Shown here one piece after another: positions 44,340 through 64,000 of a stretch of 64,000 bases of DNA. The DNA is taken from contig OY744616.1 of NCBI GenBank assembly GCA_963556255.1, positions 28,980,408-29,044,407 of the forward strand, written 5' to 3'. A model generated the notes under the pieces. That model was not told the origin of the DNA and did not search any database. It was given only the letters and a program-made list of their open reading frames with translations. The number at the start of each line of letters is the position of its first letter. Positions within the stretch are counted from its first letter, which is position 1. Source of the stretch: Allolobophora icterica. Lineage: Eukaryota > Annelida > Clitellata > Crassiclitellata > Lumbricidae. Position numbers and translations under genes: made by a program.

Positions 44340-45300
44340 TAGACCAGAAGCCATGTCAGTTGGATTTAGCACGGTATTTCTGAGATAATACGCATGGAAG
44401 CATGAAGAGGTGCAAAAACTAGTCGTTTGTGGGACGAGAGACACCACTATGCTCTGCTACTGAATAGTATGGAGCAATGGTTGATGTTCTTAATGTCTGG
44501 GCATTAACACCCCAAGTCTAACCACGGAGTTTGCTTAGCAGATTGTTTCCAACGCCGGTCTTGACGGGAAATCTTCTTCAAGTGGTGGTGAAAGGGGGAT
44601 ATAAGTGATCTTCCCAGGGTCACGTCTAGGCGTGTAAACATCTTCTCACGGTCGACGCGTTGAGTTTGATAGCCTATATAGTTTATCTTTGATAAATATC
44701 GCCGACTGCACATCAAAGCCGGGCAATGAGATAACCAACAACTTATCTGTACTGGTTTTAAATCATCCTGTCGATTATGTTATTTCAATGGATACTGATA
44801 AGCGACGTCAATCATCAACGCCTGAAGTGCGTTTGAACTTGAATAAATATTTCCTTAACGGGATGTGATAACGCAATAGAAATGGCCCATTAACACGAAG
44901 GACCACTTTATGACCATAATTATCTACAAAACAACTGATATGGATTGAATAAGAGATTACATTAATTTTCGCCTTACATGTTATAATAAGAGAAAGAGGA
45001 AGTTAATGAAAGTGCGCTTATGATAGTCAGTTTGCTCCTCGGCATTGGGTCTATTCCTCCACATGTCTGTGTGTGTGTGCTTGTTTGTCGCTTTATGTCT
45101 TGCCAACAGTACTATCTGACTGTGCCTATTAGACGATTAGCTTCTACAAGTAAGTTTCTTACTTCCGCATCTCTGCAGGAATACGTTATTGAAAATGTTC
45201 TTATAGTAATCGATCTGCCTGTCAGCTCGAGGTCTACTTCAACGCATGTCTGCACATGTCTATACTTGTTTGTCACTGTATGTCTTGCCAACTATCTTAG
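44340..45300. other. Intergenic, no gene seen
   Basis: No gene, tRNA or clear repeat is recognised. There is a weak internal duplication around GTCTGCACATGTCTATACTTG near 45060 and 45245. Confidence 0.4.
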
Positions 45301-45304
45301 TATG

Positions 45305-47262
45305 CCTATTATTGTATTGTATTGTATTGTATTGTATCTAGTAATTTATATGGCGCCTCTCGCAGTATAAACTATTCAGAGGCGCCCTCAGTGCATGAGC
45401 CACGTGGAAACAGAAACGTCTTGAGCAAGCGAGTAGATGCTGGGGAGGGTCCCATCATGAGTTTAGTTCGTAGTCGAGAGGGAAGACCATTCCAGCCAGA
45501 GGGACCTGTGACAGCAAAAGCTCGACGTTGAGCCAGAGTGGTCTTAGTACGAGGGACAAAGAGATCAAGACGGCCAGCAGAGCGCAAAGGACGAGCTGAA
45601 GTTGCAGGGTGAGGGTGCCGCATAATGTCAGAGAGGTATTTAGGGGCAAGCCGTAGCTAGAATTTGGAAACCAGAAGGAGGATCTTATACTGGACACGCG
45701 GAGTAATCGGGAGTCAGATGTAAGACATCAATCATATATGTGGAGATAAAAGCAAAGCGAGGAAGACGTGCTATGAGCCTAGCAGCAGCATTTAAGACTG
45801 ATTGAAGGGGGAGATGCGTAGTATGGGGAGACCGAGGAGGAGCGAGTTACAGTAGTCAACCCGAGAGCAAATGAATGCATGCACAATGGAGGTAAAGACA
45901 GTAGGTACAGTGGATCGCCTGATAGCTCTCAGTCGTCACAGTTGGAAGAAGCAGGAGCGAGTCAGAGTCGAGATATGTTCAGTAAAGGTGAGAGAGGAGT
46001 CAAGAGTGACACCCAGATCGCGTACCCTGGAGGAGTAGGTATAAGATGGAAACTTGAGTGCCAGCAGTGAGTAGTCAAGCTTATTTAGTTGTTGCTTAAT
46101 GCCAAACCAAATCAATTTAGTCTTGGTGGAATTTAAACAAAGTCGATTTGATGACATCCAAAGGTGCAAGTCTTGGGTTAGTGCATCAACGGAGGAAACA
46201 ATGGAAAGTTGATCAGCTGGTGGACCATGAACAAAAGCTTGTGCGTCATCAGCATAGAGGTGGCCCGTCGCAGCATGTTTGGTAAAGATCAGGGAAATGT
46301 CAGCCGTATAGAGGATATAGAGGATAGGTCCAAGTATTTAGTCCTGGGGTACGCCAAATCTAACCCTGACCCATTGAGATCTAGAGTCACCAAAGACAAC
46401 CATCTGGGAGCGATCAGAAAGATATGATTTAAACCAGAGAAGAGGAGTGTTAGAGATGCCACAGGATAGTTGCAAACGACGAAGAAGGATATCATGATCG
46501 ACCATGTCAAATGCCGAAGAGAAGTCAAAAAGAACTAGGAGCGAGAGATGGGATTGATCAATAGCCATATAGATGTCAGATAAGAGAGACAGGAGGGCAG
46601 TTTCAGTGGAATGACAACCCGGAAAACCTGACTGGACTGGAGGAAGAAGGCCTGCTTGTTCAAGATAAGGAATGAACTGAAGGGAGACAAGTCTCTCAAG
46701 AGTTTTAGAGAGGAAAGAGAGATGAGAGATAGGCCGGTTATTTTTGACAAGCAGTTGGATCAAGGTTAGATTTCTTGAGTGAGGGGAACACAATGGATTG
46801 TGTTTGCGAAGCCGGGATGTGGCCCTCAGTAAGCGATCTGTTGAATAATTAGACAAGAAACTTATTTATTTTATTTATTCCGGATATTTCTATAGCGCCT
46901 CTCGAAGTCAACTATACTACTCAGAGGCGCTCCCGACTACAGCATTTGATACTGTGCCGGAATTTTCACGCCGAAGCGCCACGAGCAATTGCGAGTGAAG
47001 GACTTGCCCAAGGTCCGTACGCAGCAGCTAGAGTGGGATTCGAACCTGCAACCCTCCGGTCACAAGGCGCCGAACTTACCACTGAGATGTTTAGATGTTT
47101 TAGCCCCGCAAGAAACGGGGCTAAAACGTCTAAAACGTTAGCTATAATGAAAGGGTGAAGTGGGTCGAGTTCGCATGATTTAAGATTAGATGATTTAATT
47201 ACACGACAGAGTTCAGTTACATTCATAGGATCAGCCTCTGCTAGTACGTTGATTAATTTCAC
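45305..47262 (-). mobile_element. CR1/L2-like LINE, decayed, split by a SINE
   Basis: Minus-strand motifs run in ORF2 order. First is KSSNLKSCELDPL (47262-47090), then RPISHLSFLSKTLER, LLVLFDFSSAFDMVDHDILL (RT Asp), WFKSYLSDRSQ and GVPQD followed by a stop. LYADDAQAF (RT catalytic YADD, about 46228-46260), LNSTKTKLIWFG and a C-terminal WNGLPSRLR...TRLLKTFLF follow. Frameshifts (near 46740) and stops break it. The 3' end has a hairpin (45352-45386) and a (TACAA)n tail. It is truncated at the 5' end, with no endonuclease seen. Confidence 0.88.
46861..47087 (-). repeat. tRNA-derived SINE, family A, copy 2, inside the LINE
   Basis: It has the same body and hairpin as copy 1, in minus orientation. 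Its head stops inside the tRNA-like A-box region, so it is slightly 5'-truncated. It interrupts the LINE between the pre-RT and RT motifs and so is younger than the LINE. Confidence 0.92.
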
Positions 47263-47389
47263 TTCTCCGCTGACCTGAGTGGCGCTATATAAGAGTTCGG
47301 TATAAGTGTTCGGTTAGAATTACAGTTACAATTCAGAAAGAAGACATTGGTTCTGTGCCTTTTTCTAACAACCCTCTATTACGTATCTA

Positions 47390-48185
47390 CACTGTGTCCC
47401 GATGAAAAGTAGACCCCAAGAAAGTATCATAACTCGGTCAAAACGTTTAGCATTTGCCTGAAATTTTAAAAGCAACAACACTAGCCATATTGCCACTAAA
47501 TCATAACGCCGTTTGGAAATGTTGGTGAGTTTGTCAAGTTTATCAACGTTTGAGATGCAGTACTGAAAAGGGGAAATTTCCAACATACAAATGTTTGACA
47601 AACGTTGAGGGGTCTACTTTTCAACGGGCGGCTACTTCATATTCAACAACACAGTGCCCCTGCGCACCGAGCACGTGAGACCATTGCTCTGCTGTACCAG
47701 GAGACACCCGACTTCATATCCCCGCAGCTGTGGCCGCCCAACAGTCCAGACCTCAACGCAGTTGACTGTCAAATCTGGAGTGTATTGGAGGTGCGCGTTT
47801 ATCGTTCCCGCATTCGTGACGTCGATCACCTGAGGCGCGTCTGAGTGAATAGTGGCAGCAGTTTGACCACGTGATCATCGACCGGGCCATCAAACAATGG
47901 CGTCTACGTCTACAGTCGTGTGTCCGTGAACAAGGAGGACATTTGAACACCAGCTCAAGCTGAACTTCACTTCCTTATAGCTCTTGTATGTTGGAAATTC
48001 CCCCTTTTCGGTACTGCATCTCAAGCGTTGATAAACTTGACAAACTCACCAGCATTTCCAAACGGCGTTAGGATTTGGTGGTAATAGGGCTATTGTTGTT
48101 GTCTTTAAAATTTCAGGCAAATGCTACAATTTTGACCGAGTTATGACACTTTTTCTTGGGGTCTACTTTTCATCGGGACACAGTG
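47390..48185 (+). mobile_element. Tc1/mariner-type element with TIRs of about 210 bp
   Basis: The arms start CACTGTGTCCCGATG and run to the TGTATGTTGGAAATT region (47390-about 47600 and about 47975-48185), with TA on both sides. The interior carries a transposase remnant on the + strand. Confidence 0.92.
47628..47966 (+). pseudogene. Mariner/Tc1-type transposase C-terminal remnant
   Basis: The open frame has QQHSAPAHRARETIALLYQE and WPPNSPDLNAVDCQIW, matching the second and third catalytic regions. The usual Asp of the QD-x-APAH motif is His, and the final N-P-V-D is N-A-V-D. A frameshift or stop at 47842-47844 precedes a second block (LTTxSSTGPSNNG / FDHVIIDRAIKQW in another frame). The N-terminal half is absent. 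Confidence 0.85.
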
Positions 48186-48189
48186 TACA

Positions 48190-48744
48190 ATGTACACTGT
48201 ACATTAAGCTTCGCGCTAACCGTGCTTTTATCACATGATATTTCGCATAGTAACTGAAGCACAGCTTTTCTTGCTAAGACCGCTTTTCCTCTGCCTGACT
48301 TCTCCGGCCTCTGACCTGGCACCGGAACGGACAAGGCAGCCGGGTTAGTGCGGGTTGATTTGATATAGCGCCGGTGTTTAAGCTGGTCTCCCTGACGTAG
48401 CTTTCGTGGGGCGCTGAGAAATTTCGGAGATTTACACCTACATGTTGATGTGAATTCATTAATTATGGAGATGCAAATATATGGTTAATAAATCACAGGC
48501 TGCACGGTCGTTCATCAGTGTTAAGGCTAATTATTTATGTATAGCAAACGGTCCTTCTAGGGTGACCCGCCGAGAATCTTGAAAAGACCAATTGGAGTGT
48601 TTAAGTAAACATGGACCTGTGTAATGGAAATAAATATGGAAGCTGTGTAATAAAGCTTCAGTTACATGGACGGTGGAATCAAATCTCCGCTCGCTATCCT
48701 TCGGTTCACACAGAGCCTATACAGACATGGCAGAGTCTTGAAAA
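48190..48744. other. Intergenic, no gene seen
   Basis: No gene or named repeat is recognised. Short palindromic GTACAATGTACACTGTAC lies at its left edge. Confidence 0.4.
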
Positions 48745-48752
48745 TGTATGTA

Positions 48753-49495
48753 CATAGGCGTAGACTCTGGGGTGGCAGCCGGGGCACGTGCCCCCAATAA
48801 TTGAGGAGCCGGGGCAATGCCCCCAAAAATCGAGAGGATAATTTGTTCAAATATTAAAATATTATGTTTCAATATAGACAAATTTCTTCAGAAACAGAAA
48901 AACAGAGACACAGAACTGAAATACTATCAGAAATTCATAATGAAAAGAAAGATTTATTTTTATCTTCAATATCTTCAATATGAAACAAATTTACATGTAA
49001 GCAAAAATCCCCATTTCATACGCATTAACTTAACACCGGAAGCGTCTGCTGACTGTCCAGATCAGAGGTGAAAAAGTTTGTTCGGTTTTGAAGCCTCTGC
49101 TGACTGTCCAGACCAGAGGTGAAAAAGGTTTTCGGTTTTGATTTTAAACAAAAACAAATGAAAATCACAAAATTTTGTTTTTTTTGTTTACAAAAAATTT
49201 CTTATTTTTTAGAAGTTATTTTAATAACATTGATTTAATTATTTTTAATTTCAGGAAATTGCAACTGAATTAAACTGAGTTTGAGCTCTTGTTCGTGCCA
49301 TTTTTTTCATGATTTTTATGATTCAAAATACGAAAATCTTAAAAACAACCATAACAAAAACCATAAAAACGAAAAAAACGAAAAAAAGCAACAACAAAAA
49401 ACAACTTTTCATCTTGAAAAAGCCTGGTTTTTGGCACCTCTGGCCCAGACCCCATATGCCCCCCCCCCAATATTTTGGACAAGTTTACGCCAGTG
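48753..49495. mobile_element. hAT-type MITE, CATAGGCGTAGACT family, long copy
   Basis: The left end is CATAGGCGTAGACTCTGGGG and the right end GGACAAGTTTACGCCAGTG, between perfect TGTATGTA duplications (48745-48752 and 49496-49503). The interior is A/T-rich and has a tandem duplication of about 55 bp (49033-49140, GCTGACTGTCCAGA...GAGGTGAAAAA). It is the longest of the family here. Confidence 0.85.
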
Positions 49496-49504
49496 TGTAT
49501 GTAT

Positions 49505-50436
49505 GTATGTATCTATCAGAGATTCATATACGAAACGCTGGACAATGTTGACCCATTCCTGTAGCCTTTTATGGCAAAGCGACGACGGTGACATGACATC
49601 AGAGCACTTGTATTATAGCGCCCTTTGTGTAAGTCACAAGTGCCCTTAATATAGCAGCTTTCCAGAGAGAAGCACGCCACTGATGATGACAGGAAGTGGC
49701 GGATTTTAACTCTGGTATAAAATAACACATCTGCATCGAATTGTTTCAAATTTGATACCTCATTTGATTACGTTGTTAAGATTTCCACCTAAAGGGGTAG
49801 GGTGCGATCGGTGTACCGGGCACCCATTTGCACACAACATTAGCACACATTGTGTCTTTACGGCCTATAGGCCCTAGGCTACGTTTTGTTTCCTTAGGGT
49901 CAGCCTACAGCCCACACGATTTAATCGATGTTTACTCATTACTTGATTTATGATATGTGACTTTGAACGTTCGAATATGCTCAATATATTCTCCGTCAGG
50001 ACAACAAAGTACATAGAATTCATAATGCATCTCTTAGACCTACTTATAATTTTGAGCAAGTATCAAGTATTTTATCATGAAAAACGCTGAAACGAGTAAA
50101 ACATTAGACAACTAATTTGCCCTGAGATTTTGCATTTAAATAATTGTTTCAACACGATTCATGTCTACGCTTAGGCCCATTTTGCACGTTATTTGCTAAT
50201 CTAAAGAACTACTTAACATGACTGTGCGTCAATTGAAGTACACTTGTTGCTTATCACTTTTACGATGGTTATGCTTGCAAAAGTTTGGGGAATTTATTAA
50301 AACTTTCTCAACTATCCATTTCCCGTACCCATTGGTCACGTTACTGTTGTGGCTAGTTGGCTATATCTAACTACAAGATAAGAGTGCCCATAAAAACCGG
50401 ATCAGCTCCGTTTTTCGGGTTATTCCTTTAAGAACA
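49505..50436. other. Upstream region of gene 3
   Basis: No gene or clear repeat is seen. It should carry the gene 3 promoter; no core element can be assigned. Confidence 0.35.
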
Positions 50437-61797
<11,361 letters not shown>

Positions 61798-62706
61798 GTA
61801 AGAGTTTGTAGGATAGTTGTTACGAGCTGCACAAATTTAAAATTCTCTGGATGCAAATTTTAGTATTTGAAGAAAGTAGGCTAAATCATCATTCGCATAT
61901 GTATTCCTCTCAAAACCTACTAAAGAAGCAACACCTTTAAGGCTTTTAAACTGTTTTTGTGTGTATAAATAACAGAGAAACAAACGATTGCATTCATAAA
62001 TACACACACATCCAAACAAACAAACGAAAAACAAACAAGCAAGCACACATGCACACATGCATGCAGACTTACATACATACGTAGACAGTACATGCATACA
62101 AACGAACATAAATGCGTGCATGCAAACGTATGTTATTATGTCTCCTCGTGTATAAGTGTGTGCAACTGTGCTTACGTAGGTTATTTCCTTTCCATTCCAC
62201 TTCTCGGTACTGTTACTATCGATGTCCTGTCATACCTTAAAAGTTTCTTTTCCATTAGTACGTTTAGCGAACTAATTTAAAGCATAATAAACAGTTCACT
62301 GCAGAGTCTAAGTAAATGTAGTTGGAAACATTGCACGCCCACGGTCGTTCCACTTTAAAGTCTGCGATCTATTGCATAGGCCTAACACTCAGGAATAACT
62401 GAATTCCTTGCATACGTCCAGTTGGGCTTCATTGATTCTAATCGACTTCTTGCAATTATCTTCGCTTCATACAGACATGCAGGCATGCACAATATCGTAT
62501 AGGCCTGTATAATGCGAATACCACCGAAAAAAAGTTAGATTGTATAGAATGTCCCATAGGTTAGTCTTCCTTTAGGTTCTATTTCTTAGAGAACATTCTT
62601 GAAAGCCACTATAGGATGAACAATATTATTTCATTGAATGATCAGGCAACTAAACATCTAGGTAGATATATGAGATTGCAATCTCTTTATTCACCATTCT
62701 ATAGGA

Positions 62707-63189
62707 CAGGGATGGCGAACCTATGGGACGCGTGCCCAAAGTGGCACGCGTTCAAATTTGTTGGACACGTGGAATTCAGAGTGTCCCCCAAAATTGTAAA
62801 CTTAGAAATACAAAATCCATGTAGGAATCCACATTTTCTTGTTTGAAGAACTTTATTTTAACACCATTAAAAAACGATCCTTGAAATAACGTCTTTAATT
62901 CATTTTTTACGCTTTATTAACGAAAACCCACTGGCGTCAACTTGTCAAAAAAATTGGTGGGGGACATTTAGTCATTTATTCTACACTTGTTGCACTGAAT
63001 GTACAGTACATCTCAATTATTGGGGGCACGTGCCCTGGCTCCCCCCCCCCCAGAGTCTACGCCTATGCTAAAACCGATATGACAAAAATTATTATATACT
63101 GTGCAATATTCCGAAGGGCACGCGACGGCATTTTTTAAATGGTTTAGCAGCATTTTGGCACGCACCTTAAGAAAGGGTCGCCACCCCTG
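62707..63189. mobile_element. hAT-type element, 483 bp, carrying a nested MITE
   Basis: The ends CAGGGATGGCGAACCTATGG and GGGTCGCCACCCCTG have subterminal GTGGCACGCG / GGCACGC motifs. The flanking 8-mers CTATAGGA and CTGTAGGA differ at one base. A CATAGGCGTAGACT-family MITE (62929-63067) sits inside it. Confidence 0.82.
62929..63067 (-). mobile_element. hAT-type MITE, CATAGGCGTAGACT family, nested copy
   Basis: The ends CACTGGCGTCAACTTGTC and CCAGAGTCTACGCCTATG are flanked by CGAAAACC and CTAAAACC (one mismatch). Orientation is opposite to 8724-8848 and 48753-49495. Confidence 0.8.
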
Positions 63190-63330
63190 CTGTAGGACGT
63201 CTATCTACGCTATCTAACAGATAGTTGTGCTAGACGAGCTGTCGGAGAGATTTAACACAGTTGTTCCCTCCTGTCCACCTGACTGATCGATCCCCCACAT
63301 AAACCTACCAGTTTTATTACTCGGAGCTTT

Positions 63331-63576
63331 TATTTTTTATTTTTTTATTTTTTTGTTCCGGATATTTCTAGAGCGCCTCTCGAAGTCAACTACTACTTAG
63401 AGGCGCTCCCGACTACAGCATTTGATACTGTGCCGGAATTTTCACGCCGAAGAGCCACGAGCAATTGCGAGTGAAGGACTTGCCCAAGGTCCGTACGCAG
63501 CGGCTAGAGTGGGATTCGAACCTGCAGCCCTCCGGTCACAAGGCGCCGAACTTACCACTGAGCCACCACGCCCCAC
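63331..63576 (-). repeat. tRNA-derived SINE, family A, copy 4
   Basis: Minus-strand full-length copy with the head at 63576, B box, 3' hairpin near 63375-63410, and a T-rich (A-rich on its own strand) tail to 63331. It lies in gene 3 intron 7. Confidence 0.92.
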
Positions 63577-64000
63577 GAGCTTGGGAAGTTCCTTCTGCAT
63601 TCTGACTAGCTCATTATTGCCCAATTTGAGGTTATTTCCCTATTTTTAGCAGAATTGTCAGGTCTTAGTTAGAATTTGGCTTTGGCCGCCAACATGAGCA
63701 AATTCTGTTGGATACGTTAGCGAATCAGACGCTTGCCTTGGAAAGGGCGGGATTTTCCCAGGACGCCTGGCACTATCTACCGGTCGTCGCGATTGAGGTA
63801 AAACTTCTTATCTCGGCCGAGTCGGTCTGTGCTTGCGACAGGATGTATCATTCTATCCGATTAATGGTGTGCATCACCTGAGCTTATCTGTTCTGTCCAA
63901 CTCTTGGTAATTACCCTATACATGTATAGCTGTACTCCTAGTTGCTTATGTACATACTTCAACAATGTGATAGCTACACATATTCAAATTGATTGATTGA

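Noticed and set aside
43962..44383. Repetitive 126-codon ORF with GPKEVQVRFP-like units
   Set aside because: It is a by-product of a minisatellite of about 67 bp; the frames shift between copies at other loci.
46338..46856. Host reverse-transcriptase gene
   Set aside because: It is part of a broken LINE with stops, frameshifts and a SINE insertion.
46938..47158. Conserved small protein beginning MILCRNFHAEAPRAIAS, seen at four sites
   Set aside because: It recurs because it is read through the antisense or sense strand of SINE family A, at 38677, 46946, 51119 and 63422.

Overview
The window is metazoan nuclear DNA. Genes are split by many GT-AG introns, there are no operons, microsatellites are abundant, and DNA transposons, LINEs and tRNA-derived SINEs are densely interspersed. 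The mix of calcium-binding EGF exons, receptor-tyrosine-kinase-like genes in tandem and the transposon load suggests a marine invertebrate, most likely a deuterostome such as an echinoderm. That placement is an inference and is not proven by the sequence. All exon models were built by hand from splice sites, reading phase and homology. None is supported by RNA.

Three protein-coding genes are visible, all on the + strand. Gene 1 (from before 1448 to 4724) is the 3' part of a gene for a type I membrane protein: four 120-nt calcium-binding EGF exons, a transmembrane exon and a short cytoplasmic tail. Gene 2 (17501-41163, 21 exons, 1185 aa) is complete. It has a signal peptide, a Cys-rich EGF-like N-terminus, a long extracellular beta-rich region, a second Cys-rich region, one transmembrane helix, a tyrosine-kinase-like domain and a Gly/Asp-rich C-terminus. 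The kinase-like domain has lost the catalytic Asp (HRD is HRR) and the metal-binding Asp (DFG is GFG), so it is a predicted pseudokinase receptor. Gene 3 (from 50437, running off the right edge) is a tandem paralogue of gene 2. Its first exons match gene 2 in order, phase and sequence.

The intergenic stretches (4725-17500 and 41164-50436) and the larger introns hold mobile DNA and simple repeats. Several elements have both ends and target-site duplications visible: hAT-type elements with 8-bp duplications (230-614, 8724-8848, 12257-15075, 26633-28060, 33930-34075, 43231-43627, 48753-49495, 51712-51978, 54740-55118, 62707-63189, 62929-63067), a PIF/Harbinger-type MITE (55232-55679), Tc1/mariner-type elements with TA sites (13007-14194, 29421-29631, 47390-48185), and a pogo-like element carrying a PHD-finger ORF (59224-60775). 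A degraded CR1/L2-like LINE (45305-47262, minus strand) is split by a tRNA-derived SINE. Four SINE copies share a 3' hairpin with that LINE.

The main biological points are the predicted dead receptor kinase, its tandem duplication with a changed N-terminal exon structure, and the LINE/SINE tail sharing.
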